A stretch of 64,000 nt of DNA, from contig NZ_CP009754.1 of the NCBI RefSeq assembly GCF_000772045.1, positions 5,828,001 through 5,892,000 on the forward strand, given 5' to 3'. A program made the position numbers and the translations under genes. The stretch is from Streptomyces sp. CCM_MD2014. Its GTDB lineage: Bacteria; Actinomycetota; Actinomycetes; Streptomycetales; Streptomycetaceae. The notes below the pieces were generated by a model. The model made no database searches. It was not told the DNA's origin and was given only the letters and a program-made list of their open reading frames with translations. Below are positions 8,791 to 17,278 of this stretch, piece after piece. The stretch's first letter is position 1. Every line of letters starts with the position of its first letter.

Positions 8791-9879
8791 ATGTTCATGG
8801 TGGATCTGGAGAAGGCGCCCGCGGCGCGGCCGCAGGGGGAACCGGTGCGTCGATCGGACGCCGAGGGGTGTCTGGCCGTGGCGGTCCGGATTCCGGTGCG
8901 GATCGTCGTGCTGGTGCTGGTCGTGCCGGTGCGCATGGTGTGGGACGCGCTGGTCGTCGGGGGACGGTTCCTGCGGGACACGGTGCTGCGTCCCGTCGGG
9001 CGGGCGCTGGCGTGGCTCGGGCGGGCGGTCATCGTGTGGCCGCTGGTCGCGCTGTGGCGCCATGTCGTCGTGCCGCTCACCCGGGGCGTGGCCTGGCTGG
9101 GGAACGTGCTCCTCGTCGTGCCGGCGGTCTGGCTGTACCGGTGGGTGCTGACGCCTGCCGGGCACGCGCTCGCCCGGTTCCTCACGTGGGCGGGCGCGGT
9201 GCTCGCGGCGGCCGGGCGCGGGCTGTACGCCGGTCTGGCGTGGCTCGGGCGGTACCTGGTCGTCGTGCCGGGGGCGTGGTTGTACCGGTGGGTGCTGACC
9301 CCGGTGGGGCACGGGCTCGCCCGGTGCGGCAGGGCGCTGGCCTGGTGCGGCAGGCAGGTGGCGCGGGGTGTGGGGCTCGTCGTCACCGGTGTCGGGTTCG
9401 TTCTGTACTGGCTCGTCCGGGTGCTGCTGGTGCTGCCGGCCCTCGCCGTGTGGCGGTGGGTGCTCGCACCGGTCGGCCGGGCCCTCGCCGTCGTCGGACG
9501 GGAGGTGCGGGACGCCCTCGGGCACGCCTGGCGGATCGCCGGGCACGTCTCGCGTGCCGTCGGACGGTTCCTCGGCACGCTCCTGCGGTGGACCGTGGTG
9601 GAGCCGGTGCGGTGGGTGTACCGGAGCGTGCTGACCCCGGTGGGGCACGCCGTGCGGGACGCCGTGCTGCGTCCCCTCGCCGAGGCCGGGCGCGGCGCCG
9701 CGCGGGCGGCCCGGCAGGCGCTGGCCTCGGCCCGTCGCTCCGCCCGGCAGGCGCGTGCCGACGTGCGCCGGATGCTCTTCGGTGAGCCCGCCGAGCGGGA
9801 GCCGGTGGACCGGCGGGAACCATCCGGCGCCGAGGCACGTACTCTTGGTAGCAGTACGACCGCTCTCACGAAGGACTGA
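8791..9879 (+). CDS. Repetitive membrane-associated protein, unknown function
   Basis: I do not recognise a characterised family. The 362-aa protein is a chain of imperfect ~45-50-residue units, each alternating a hydrophobic stretch with a basic turn. The unit core is close to WLYRWVLTPVGHGLA and recurs near residues 115, 164, 224 and 277; the first two are 147 bp apart in DNA. The C-terminal ~80 residues are Arg/Ala-rich and end in a polar tail. The start is uncertain: ATG at 8791 or 8797 sits right after the terminator hairpin with no ribosome site, while GTG at 8845 is preceded by AGGGGGA. It lies between a radical SAM gene and its partner, so it may be co-transcribed with the partner. 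Confidence 0.6.
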   Translation: MFMVDLEKAPAARPQGEPVRRSDAEGCLAVAVRIPVRIVVLVLVVPVRMVWDALVVGGRFLRDTVLRPVGRALAWLGRAVIVWPLVALWRHVVVPLTRGVAWLGNVLLVVPAVWLYRWVLTPAGHALARFLTWAGAVLAAAGRGLYAGLAWLGRYLVVVPGAWLYRWVLTPVGHGLARCGRALAWCGRQVARGVGLVVTGVGFVLYWLVRVLLVLPALAVWRWVLAPVGRALAVVGREVRDALGHAWRIAGHVSRAVGRFLGTLLRWTVVEPVRWVYRSVLTPVGHAVRDAVLRPLAEAGRGAARAARQALASARRSARQARADVRRMLFGEPAEREPVDRREPSGAEARTLGSSTTALTKD

Positions 9880-9927
9880 ACGACACTGGGCAAGCGACAG
9901 CCCGTAGGCCCGCCGCCCGTTCCCGCG

Positions 9928-10704
9928 GTGCAGCGCATCCGACTGCGTTACACCAAGCGCGGCCGCCTCCGGTTCACCAGCCACCGTGACTTCCAGCGCG
10001 CCTTCGAGCGTGCGCTGCGCCGCGCCGCGGTGCCCATGGCGTACTCGGCGGGGTTCACCCCGCACCCGAAGGTGTCGTACGCCAATGCCGCACCCACCGG
10101 CACGGGCAGTGAGGCGGAGTATCTGGAGATCGCGCTCACCGAGGCGCGCGACCCGGAGCGGCTGCGGCTGCTCCTCGACGAGTCGCTGCCCGCCGGGCTC
10201 GACGTCGTCGACGCGGTCGAGGCCCGGACCTCCGGGCTCGCCGACCGGCTGACGGCCTCCGTGTGGGAGCTGCGGCTGGACGGGGTGGAGCCCGCCGAGG
10301 CCGACGCCGCCGTCGCGGCGTTCAACGCGGCCCCGGCGGTGGAGGTGCAGCGCCGTACGAAGAACGGCGTCCGCACCTTCGACACCCGCTCCGCCGTCGC
10401 ACACCTCGAGAGCGTCACCACGCACGGCTCACCGGCTGATAGGCCGACCGACCGGCCCTGTGCGATACTGCGGCTGGTTGTTCGGCACGTGACGCCTGCC
10501 GTACGACCCGACGACGTCCTGTCCGGTCTTCGCGCCGTGGCCGACCTGGCGCCGCCGGTCCCCGCAGCGGTGACCAGGCTGGCGCAGGGGCTGTTCGATG
10601 AAGAGACCGGTGCGGTGACCGACCCGCTCGCGCCCGACCGCGAGGCGAAAGCGCCCGAGCCGCAACCGGCCGCCGCTTCCGCCGCCGCGAAGGCGCCGGC
10701 GTAA
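9928..10704 (+). CDS. Radical SAM-linked protein (TIGR03936/DUF2344 type)
   Basis: Partner protein normally encoded next to, or fused with, the TIGR03960-type radical SAM protein; its reaction is unknown. The 258-aa product starts with the family signature RIRLRYTKRGRLRFTSHRDFQRAFERALRR and contains GFTPHPKVSYA. An alternative CTG start at 9886 would add 14 residues and has a well-placed AAGGA site 10 nt upstream, whereas GTG 9928 has none; I keep GTG as the conservative choice. The C-terminal ~30 residues are Ala/Pro-rich. It ends about 270 bp before rne. Confidence 0.85.
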   Translation: MQRIRLRYTKRGRLRFTSHRDFQRAFERALRRAAVPMAYSAGFTPHPKVSYANAAPTGTGSEAEYLEIALTEARDPERLRLLLDESLPAGLDVVDAVEARTSGLADRLTASVWELRLDGVEPAEADAAVAAFNAAPAVEVQRRTKNGVRTFDTRSAVAHLESVTTHGSPADRPTDRPCAILRLVVRHVTPAVRPDDVLSGLRAVADLAPPVPAAVTRLAQGLFDEETGAVTDPLAPDREAKAPEPQPAAASAAAKAPA

Positions 10705-10978
10705 GGAAGGTTCCGCGTAGGGACGGACGTCGTAGCGCCGCCCTCGAACTCGGGAGCCACCTGGGTCGGGCAGCGCACCGACCACAAGACTTTCGCCAGG
10801 CCGTGCACGACAAGGGGTACGGAACCGGCGAGACAAGACACGGATGAGCTTCCGAGCGGCGCCCGCGCCCCGGACGGCGGCGACCGCGCACCGCGCGAGC
10901 CGCGGACGTCACCGGCGGTCGACATGTCGATGCCGGACCAGGCGCGGCGCCCGGGAGCCTGACGGGAGAAACCCCCGC

Positions 10979-13900
10979 ATGCTCGAACCGACCGAACCCA
11001 CCGGGTCCGCGACCAGCTCGACGGACACCGAGTCGAACACCCCCAGCGACACCCTGCCGCCGCGCCGCCGGCGCAGGGCCGCGTCCCGCCCGGCGGGCCC
11101 GCCGTCCGGCGCCTCCGAGGCGCCGGCGGAGACCGTCACGCCGGCCGAGCCGGCCCCCGCAGAGCCCGCCGAGGCCTCCGAGCCGGCTCCGGAGCCGGCC
11201 GCCCCCGCCCGGCCGCGGCGCCGTGCGGTGCGTCGCGCCTCCGCGCCCGCCGGGGCTCCCGCGTCGGCGGAGGCGGCCGAGACCGTCGTGCCCGCGGCCC
11301 CCGCCGCCGAGACGCCGGCCCCGGCCGAAGAGGCTGAAGAGGCGGAAGAGGCCGCACAGACCACCGAGACCGTCGAGGCGCCCGCCGAGAGTGCCGCGCC
11401 CAAGGGGCGTACCCGGCGGCGTGCCACGCGCAGCGTGACCTCGGCCGCCGAACCGAGCGCCGAGGCGGCCGCCGTGGTGGCTCCGGAGCCGGTCGAGGCG
11501 CCCGCGCCCGCCGCGGAGGAGACCCGGGGCGAGGCCGAGAGTGCCGCGCCCAAGGGGCGTACCCGGCGGCGTGCCACGCGCAGCGTGACCTCGGCCGCCG
11601 AACCGAGCGCCGAGGCGGCCGCCGTGGTGGCTCCGGAGCCGGTCGAGGCGCCCGCGCCCGCCGCGGAGGAGACCCAGGGGGAGGCCGAGAGCGCCGCGCC
11701 CAAGGGCCGGACCCGGCGGCGTGCCACGCGCCGCGTCTCCGCCCCGGCCGAGGCGCCCGTCGAGGCCGCCGCCGAAGCGGGCGAGCCCGAGGCCGCCGCC
11801 CCGACCGCCGCGACCCCCGAGCCCGCGAAGTCCGCGGAGCCGGCCGCTTCCGCCGCGCCGGCCGAGAGCGCCGAGTCCGGGGAGGACGCCGCGCCGCGTC
11901 GTGCGCGCCGCCGCTCCACCCGTAAGGCGGCCTCCGGTTTCGCCGCCCCGGCGCAGTCCGCCGCCGCGGCGTCCGACGAGGCGGACGCCCCCAAGCGCCC
12001 CTCGCGTCCCGCGGTCGCGGTGTTCCAGGCGCCCGTGTTCGCCGAGCCCCAGTTCCAGACGCCCGAGCGCGCCGCGGCCGAGGCCGCCGCCGAAGCGGCC
12101 GGTGCCGAGTCGGCGAAGCCGGCCGAGGAGAGCGCGGAGTCCCGCGAGGAGCAGTCCGCCGGCTCGCGCCGCCGCCGCAAGCGTCGGGGCGCCGCCGCCG
12201 AGGAGGCCGCCGAGGAGCGGGCCACGGCCGCCGACAACCGGGACGAGCCCGAGGCCGACGCCGACGCGAAGGGCGAGGAGGAGGCCGAGTCCGACGCGTC
12301 GGGCGACGACCACGACGACGCCGAGGGCTACGAGGAGTCCGGTTCGCGCCGTCGTCGTCGCCGGGGCGGCCGTCGCCGTCGCCGGGGTGACGCCGCGGAC
12401 GGCGACCTGACGGATGGCGAGGTCGAGCAGACCGCCGCCGAGCAGGCCGCCGAGGACGCCGAGGACACCGCCGAGCAGGCGGAGGAGGACGCCGAGGACA
12501 GCGGCGAGGAGGCCGCCGGAGAGAGCGGTGGCTCCAGCAGCAGCCGTCGCCGTCGTCGCCGGCGCCGCCGGGCCGGGGACTCCTCCGGAGACGGCGAGTC
12601 GTCCGCCGACGACCCCGAGCGCACCGTCGTCAAGGTCCGCGAGCCGCGCCCGAAGCCCGAGCCGTCCGACGAGGTGCAGTCCATCAAGGGCTCGACCCGT
12701 CTGGAGGCCAAGAAGCAGCGCCGCCGCGAGGGCCGCGAGCAGGGCCGCCGCCGTGTGCCGATCATCACCGAGGCGGAGTTCCTGGCCCGCCGTGAGGCCG
12801 TCGAGCGGGTCATGGTCGTCCGCCAGCACGGCGAGCGCACCCAGATCGGCGTCCTGGAGGACGGGGTGCTCGTCGAGCACTACGTCAACAAGGAGCAGGC
12901 CACCTCGTACGTCGGCAACGTCTACCTCGGCAAGGTGCAGAACGTGCTGCCGTCGATGGAGGCCGCCTTCATCGACATCGGCAAGGGCCGCAACGCCGTC
13001 CTGTACGCCGGCGAGGTCAACTTCGAGGCGCTGGGAATGGCCAACGGCCCGCGCCGCATCGAGTCCGCCCTCAAGTCCGGCCAGTCGGTCCTCGTGCAGG
13101 TCACCAAGGACCCGATCGGCCACAAGGGCGCCCGCCTGACCAGCCAGGTCTCGCTGCCCGGCCGCTACCTGGTCTACGTGCCCGAGGGCTCGATGACCGG
13201 AATCAGCCGCAAGCTGCCCGACACCGAGCGCTCCCGCCTCAAGACGATCCTGAAGAAGATCGTCCCCGAGGACGCGGGCGTCATCGTGCGCACCGCCGCC
13301 GAGGGCGCCAGCGAGGACGAGCTGCGCCGCGACGTCGAGCGGCTCCAGGCGCAGTGGGAGGACATCCAGAAGAAGGCCAAGGGCGGCAGCTCCAGCGCGC
13401 CCACGCTGCTGTACGGCGAGCCGGACATGACCGTCCGGGTCGTGCGGGACATCTTCAACGAGGACTTCTCCAAGGTCGTCGTCAGCGGTGACGACGCCTG
13501 GCAGACCATCCACGGCTACGTGTCCCACGTGGCGCCGGACCTCGCCGAGCGGCTGTCCAAGTGGACGAGCGAGGTCGACGTCTTCGCCACGTACCGGATC
13601 GACGAGCAGCTCGCCAAGGCGCTGGACCGCAAGGTCTGGCTGCCCAGCGGCGGTTCGCTGGTGATCGACCGGACCGAGGCGATGGTCGTCATCGACGTCA
13701 ACACCGGCAAGTTCACCGGTCAGGGCGGCAACCTCGAGGAGACGGTCACCAGGAACAACCTGGAGGCGGCCGAGGAGATCGTGCGCCAGCTCAGGCTGCG
13801 CGACCTCGGCGGCATCATCGTCATCGACTTCATCGACATGGTGCTGGAGTCCAACCGGGACCTGGTGCTGCGGCGCCTGCTGGAGTGCCTGGGCCGGGAC

Positions 13901-15151
13901 CGGACCAAGCACCAGGTCGCCGAGGTGACCTCGCTTGGCCTGGTCCAGATGACCCGCAAGCGGGTCGGCCAGGGCCTGCTGGAGTCGTTCTCGGAGACCT
14001 GCGTCCACTGCAACGGCCGCGGTGTCATCGTCCACCTCGACCAGCCGTCCGCGGCCGGTGGCGGTGGCGGTGGCAAGCGCCGCAAGCGGGCGCGGGCCGG
14101 GGCCGACCAGCCGCACGAGCACGAGGCCGTCGCCGGGGCCGAGACCGGCCCGACGGCGGAGCAGGAGGCGGAGACCGAGTCCGAGGCCGAGGTGGCCGCC
14201 GAGGTGGCCGAGCCGGTCGCGCTCCCGGCGCCCGACTTCAGCGCGGACGAGGAGCTGTACAGCAGCGCCGCCGAGGCCGAGGCCGCCGCCACGCGCGGTC
14301 GGGGCCGGCGTCGCGCGAGCCGTCGGGCGTCCGCCCCGGCGGGCGCGCCCAGGGCCGCGAGGACCGACGCGGCGCAGACCGGGACGGCGCAGGCCGAGGA
14401 GGCCGCGAAGGCCGAGACCGCGCCCGCCGAGGTCCCGACCGCGCAGGACGTCACGGTGCGGGAAGAGGTCGAGCGTCCCGTGCGGCGGGAGCCCGCCGCC
14501 GAGGTGCTGGCCGAGCCCGCCGCCGTCGAGGACGCCGTCTCCGGCGCCCCCGCCCCGGCTCCGGCCGAGTCCCCGGCGCCCGCCTCGGACGAGGCCGCGC
14601 CCAAGGGCCGTACCCGCCGCCGGGCCACCCGGAAGGTGTCCGCACCGGCCGGTTCGCCCGAGGGTGCGGAGGCCGCCGTCCTGACGGTCCCGGAGACTGC
14701 CGGCACGGTGGCCGAGCAGCCCGCCGAGCCCGAGCGGGCGCCGGAGGCCCCGGCCGCCGGCGAGGCGGCCGAGAGCGCCGCCCCGGCCCGTCCGCGGCGC
14801 CGCGCGGTGCGCAAGCCCACCACCTCCACCGCGTCCGAGGAGGCGGCCGTCGTGGTCGTCCCGTCGGCCACGGCGGAGGAGGCGCCGCAGGCTCAGCCCG
14901 AGGCCGACGAGGCGGCTCCGGCCAAGAAGGCGGCGGCCCGCAAGACGGCCAAGAAGGCGACGGCGAAGAAGGCCGCCACCAAGAAGACGGCGGCCAAGAA
15001 GACGACGACCGCCAAGAAGGCCACCGCCAAGAAGGCGGCCAAGACGACGACCGCCAAGAAGGCCACGGCCAAGAAGACGGCGTCGAAGAAGACCGCGGCG
15101 GCCGCCCAGCAGGCACCGTCCTCGGTCACGGCCGCCACCGACGAGGGCTGA
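10979..15151 (+). CDS. rne: Ribonuclease E/G family endoribonuclease
   Basis: Endoribonuclease for mRNA decay and rRNA/tRNA processing. The ~1390-aa protein has its catalytic core in the middle, as is usual in Streptomyces: an S1 domain around residues 640-690 (YVGNVYLGKVQNVLPSMEAA), the DNase I-like segment with AMVVIDVNTGKFTG and GGIIVIDFIDM supplying the metal-binding Asp residues, and a CVHC zinc-link motif near 1008. Both arms are disordered. The N-terminal arm (1-590) is Ala/Glu-rich with repeated PKGRTRRRATR basic boxes and clusters such as RRRRRRGGRRRRR; the C-terminal arm ends in a Lys/Ala/Thr-rich, histone H1-like tail. The ATG at 10979 has a GGGAGA site. The 274-nt upstream gap may be a 5' UTR. 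Confidence 0.93.
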   Translation: MLEPTEPTGSATSSTDTESNTPSDTLPPRRRRRAASRPAGPPSGASEAPAETVTPAEPAPAEPAEASEPAPEPAAPARPRRRAVRRASAPAGAPASAEAAETVVPAAPAAETPAPAEEAEEAEEAAQTTETVEAPAESAAPKGRTRRRATRSVTSAAEPSAEAAAVVAPEPVEAPAPAAEETRGEAESAAPKGRTRRRATRSVTSAAEPSAEAAAVVAPEPVEAPAPAAEETQGEAESAAPKGRTRRRATRRVSAPAEAPVEAAAEAGEPEAAAPTAATPEPAKSAEPAASAAPAESAESGEDAAPRRARRRSTRKAASGFAAPAQSAAAASDEADAPKRPSRPAVAVFQAPVFAEPQFQTPERAAAEAAAEAAGAESAKPAEESAESREEQSAGSRRRRKRRGAAAEEAAEERATAADNRDEPEADADAKGEEEAESDASGDDHDDAEGYEESGSRRRRRRGGRRRRRGDAADGDLTDGEVEQTAAEQAAEDAEDTAEQAEEDAEDSGEEAAGESGGSSSSRRRRRRRRRAGDSSGDGESSADDPERTVVKVREPRPKPEPSDEVQSIKGSTRLEAKKQRRREGREQGRRRVPIITEAEFLARREAVERVMVVRQHGERTQIGVLEDGVLVEHYVNKEQATSYVGNVYLGKVQNVLPSMEAAFIDIGKGRNAVLYAGEVNFEALGMANGPRRIESALKSGQSVLVQVTKDPIGHKGARLTSQVSLPGRYLVYVPEGSMTGISRKLPDTERSRLKTILKKIVPEDAGVIVRTAAEGASEDELRRDVERLQAQWEDIQKKAKGGSSSAPTLLYGEPDMTVRVVRDIFNEDFSKVVVSGDDAWQTIHGYVSHVAPDLAERLSKWTSEVDVFATYRIDEQLAKALDRKVWLPSGGSLVIDRTEAMVVIDVNTGKFTGQGGNLEETVTRNNLEAAEEIVRQLRLRDLGGIIVIDFIDMVLESNRDLVLRRLLECLGRDRTKHQVAEVTSLGLVQMTRKRVGQGLLESFSETCVHCNGRGVIVHLDQPSAAGGGGGGKRRKRARAGADQPHEHEAVAGAETGPTAEQEAETESEAEVAAEVAEPVALPAPDFSADEELYSSAAEAEAAATRGRGRRRASRRASAPAGAPRAARTDAAQTGTAQAEEAAKAETAPAEVPTAQDVTVREEVERPVRREPAAEVLAEPAAVEDAVSGAPAPAPAESPAPASDEAAPKGRTRRRATRKVSAPAGSPEGAEAAVLTVPETAGTVAEQPAEPERAPEAPAAGEAAESAAPARPRRRAVRKPTTSTASEEAAVVVVPSATAEEAPQAQPEADEAAPAKKAAARKTAKKATAKKAATKKTAAKKTTTAKKATAKKAAKTTTAKKATAKKTASKKTAAAAQQAPSSVTAATDEG
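11384..11733 (+). repeat. 150-bp direct repeat inside rne
   Basis: Two nearly identical 150-bp units (11384-11533 and 11534-11683) are followed by a partial third unit. Each encodes 50 residues: an AAPKGRTRRRATR basic box followed by an acidic/Ala-rich spacer ending near PAAEET. The period keeps frame, pointing to recent in-frame duplication. The same basic box recurs once more near 14600. Confidence 0.93.
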
Positions 15152-15183
15152 CCCGGTGCCCGCCTGATCCGGCACCTGTCGCA

Positions 15184-15234
15184 AAACGTGTGGCCCCGTC
15201 CGTTCGGATTCCGTTCGGACGGGGCCGCACGTTT
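15184..15234 (+). terminator. Terminator after rne
   Basis: A long inverted repeat starts AAACGTGTGGCCCCGTCCG and closes with CGGACGGGGCCGCACGTTT, one mismatch in a ~19-bp stem, 33 nt after the rne stop. Confidence 0.85.
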
Positions 15235-15296
15235 CCCCGGACGTTCCCGGGCGCATCATCAACGACAGGCCCCCGCCCGCGAGGAGAGAAGACCAC

Positions 15297-16358
15297 GTGC
15301 CGGTACTGACGAGGCTCATCCCCTCGCCGCTCGTCGTGGACGTCCGGCCGGGCGCCCTGGACGACCTGGCGAGCGTCCTCGCGGACCAGCGGATCTCGCA
15401 GTCCGGGATGCTGGCCGTGGCGATCAGCGACGGCTCGGGGGCGCGGCTGCGCAGGAGGCTGGAGCCGTCCCTGCCCGGCGCCGACTGGTTCGAGGTCGGC
15501 GGCGGCACCATCGACGACGCGGTGCGGCTGGCCGACGGCATGAAGTCGGGGCGCTACGACGCGGTCGTCGGCCTCGGCGGCGGCAAGGTCATCGACTGCG
15601 CCAAGTTCGCCGCGGCCCGTGTGGGCCTGCCCATGGTCGCGGTGGCCACCAACCTGTCCCACGACGGCATCTGCTCGCCGGTCTCGATCCTCGACAACGA
15701 CGCGGGCCGCGGTTCCTACGGCGTGCCGACGCCCATCGCGCTCGTCGTGGACCTCGCGGTGATCCGGGAGGCGCCGATCCGCTTCGTGCGCTCCGGCATC
15801 GGCGACGCCGTCTCCAACGTCTCCGCCGTCGCCGACTGGGAGCTGGCCCACCGGGTGAACGGCGAGAAGGTCGACGGCCTCGCCGCCGCCCTCGCCCGGC
15901 AGGCCGGTGAGGCCGTGCTGCGCCACCCGGGCGGCTGCGGCGACGACGGGTTCCTGACCGTGCTGACCGAGGGTCTGGTGCTGTCCGGCATCGCCATGAC
16001 CATCGCCGGGCACACCCGCCCCTCTTCCGGGGCCTGCCACGAGATCAGCCACGCCCTCGACCTGCTGTACCCCGGGCGTGCGGCCAGCCACGGCGAGCAG
16101 GTGGGCATCGGCGCCGCCTTCGCGACGTATCTGCGCGGCGACCGGGAGGGCTCCCTGCTGATGGCGGACACGCTGCGCCGGCACGGGCTGCCGGTGACGG
16201 CCCGGGAGATCGGGTTCGGCGACGAGGAGTTCGTACGGGCCGTGGGGTTCGCGCCGCAGACCCGGCCCGGCCGGTACACCATCCTGGAGCACCTCGAGCT
16301 GTCGCCCGCGCGGGCGGGGGAGGCGTACGGCGAGTACGTCGCGGCGGTCTCCGGCTGA
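15297..16358 (+). CDS. sn-glycerol-1-phosphate dehydrogenase-like / iron-containing alcohol dehydrogenase family
   Basis: Likely NAD(P)-dependent oxidoreductase related to archaeal and AraM-type glycerol-1-phosphate dehydrogenases, which reduce dihydroxyacetone phosphate. The 353-aa length fits. The dinucleotide-binding GLGGGKVIDCAKFAA lies near residues 97-111, and the metal ligands appear in RSGIGDAVSN (Asp), SGACHEISHALDLL (His) and ASHGEQVG (His). Start is GTG 15297 with a strong GAGGAGAGAA site. It stands alone between two terminator/promoter regions. A specific substrate cannot be read from the sequence; other members of the superfamily use different polyols. Confidence 0.78.
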   Translation: MPVLTRLIPSPLVVDVRPGALDDLASVLADQRISQSGMLAVAISDGSGARLRRRLEPSLPGADWFEVGGGTIDDAVRLADGMKSGRYDAVVGLGGGKVIDCAKFAAARVGLPMVAVATNLSHDGICSPVSILDNDAGRGSYGVPTPIALVVDLAVIREAPIRFVRSGIGDAVSNVSAVADWELAHRVNGEKVDGLAAALARQAGEAVLRHPGGCGDDGFLTVLTEGLVLSGIAMTIAGHTRPSSGACHEISHALDLLYPGRAASHGEQVGIGAAFATYLRGDREGSLLMADTLRRHGLPVTAREIGFGDEEFVRAVGFAPQTRPGRYTILEHLELSPARAGEAYGEYVAAVSG

Positions 16359-16396
16359 CCGCCGGCGGCCCCGGTCGCGGGCCCCGGGGGCCCGGT

Positions 16397-16425
16397 TTGA
16401 CCCCTGTCGTGCGGCCCCGTAATCT
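16397..16425 (+). promoter_or_regulatory. Vegetative promoter of the rplU-rpmA-obg operon
   Basis: TTGACC (16397-16402) and TAATCT (16420-16425) are separated by exactly 17 bp, close to the HrdB consensus. Transcription should start near 16432, leaving a ~147-nt leader before rplU. That is long enough for autogenous control by L21, but no known leader structure could be confirmed by eye. Confidence 0.8.
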
Positions 16426-16578
16426 TGACCGTCGGCGTGTCGACTGGCGCGTCACATCCCCGTAAACCTCTTTCCTTCCGGGTGTGCCCTCGCGGGCTGC
16501 GGCCGGGAGAGGCCGTCCGTGTGTCACCGGGCGGCTGGACTGCGGGGGTGCCGTCCCGAGCGAGAGAGTGAGATCCGC

Positions 16579-16899
16579 GTGTACGCCATCGTGCGCAGCG
16601 GTGGTCGCCAGCACAAGGTTGCTGTCGGCGACATCGTTGAGGTTGACAAGATTTCCACCGCCAAGGTCGGCGACACGGTCGAGCTCTCGACCCTGCTCGT
16701 CGTCGACGGCGACGCTGTGACCAGCGACCCGTGGGTGCTGGCCGGCATCAAGGTCCAGGCCGAGGTCGTGGACCACCACAAGGGCCAGAAGATCGACATT
16801 CTGCGCTACAAGAACAAGACCGGCTACCGCCGTCGTCAGGGCCACCGCCAGCAGTACACGGCGATCAAGGTCACTGAGATCCCCGCGGCTGCGAAGTAA
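16579..16899 (+). CDS. rplU: 50S ribosomal protein L21
   Basis: Large-subunit protein binding 23S rRNA. The 106-aa product begins [14 protein letters not shown], the standard L21 N-terminus, and carries the conserved [16 protein letters not shown] near the C-terminus. GTG 16579 is chosen over an upstream in-frame GTG at 16519 because of family length and the GAGAGAGTGAG site just ahead. rpmA follows after 14 nt. Confidence 0.98.
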   Translation: MYAIVRSGGRQHKVAVGDIVEVDKISTAKVGDTVELSTLLVVDGDAVTSDPWVLAGIKVQAEVVDHHKGQKIDILRYKNKTGYRRRQGHRQQYTAIKVTEIPAAAK

Positions 16900-16913
16900 G
16901 GGACTGAGGAGAC

Positions 16914-17168
16914 ATGGCACACAAGAAGGGCGCATCGTCCACCCGGAACGGTCGCGACTCGAATGCCCAGCGGCTCGGCGTGAAGCGCTTCGGCGGTCAG
17001 GCCGTCAACGCGGGTGAGATCCTGGTCCGCCAGCGTGGCACCCACTTCCACCCGGGCGCCGGCGTCGGCCGTGGCGGCGACGACACGCTGTTCGCCCTGC
17101 AGGCCGGTGCGGTGCAGTTCGGCACCCACCGCGGCCGCAAGGTCGTGAACATCGTCCCGGTCGCCTGA
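16914..17168 (+). CDS. rpmA: 50S ribosomal protein L27
   Basis: The 84-aa L27 protein starts [20 protein letters not shown], with an N-terminus that reaches the peptidyl-transferase centre. There is no Firmicute-type cleavable N-terminal extension. The ATG at 16914 follows a TGAGGA site. It is cotranscribed with rplU; a hairpin and 110 nt separate it from obg. Confidence 0.98.
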   Translation: MAHKKGASSTRNGRDSNAQRLGVKRFGGQAVNAGEILVRQRGTHFHPGAGVGRGGDDTLFALQAGAVQFGTHRGRKVVNIVPVA

Positions 17169-17183
17169 CCGGACACTTTCGCG

Positions 17184-17222
17184 AGGCGGGCCTCACTTCC
17201 CCGAGGGGAAGCGGGTCCGCCT
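17184..17222 (+). terminator. Hairpin between rpmA and obg
   Basis: AGGCGGGCC pairs with GGGTCCGCCT, and the internal CTTCCCC with GGGGAAG, giving a two-part stem followed by TTT. As the operon order rplU-rpmA-obg is conserved, this probably reduces rather than stops readthrough into obg. Confidence 0.6.
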
Positions 17223-17278
17223 TTCGCGTGTTAACCAAGAGACATTCCCGCAGTAGGCAGTAACTGGAGGCACATCCC

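Noticed and set aside
6750-9938. 1062-codon minus-strand frame opposite the radical SAM region
   Set aside because: Composition artefact covering three plus-strand genes and a terminator; no motif.
10415-15541. 1708-codon open frame on the minus strand opposite rne
   Set aside because: It is the antisense shadow of GC-rich repetitive coding DNA. It is low-complexity Gly/Arg/Leu, with no start context and no homology that I recognise; rne on the plus strand is certain.
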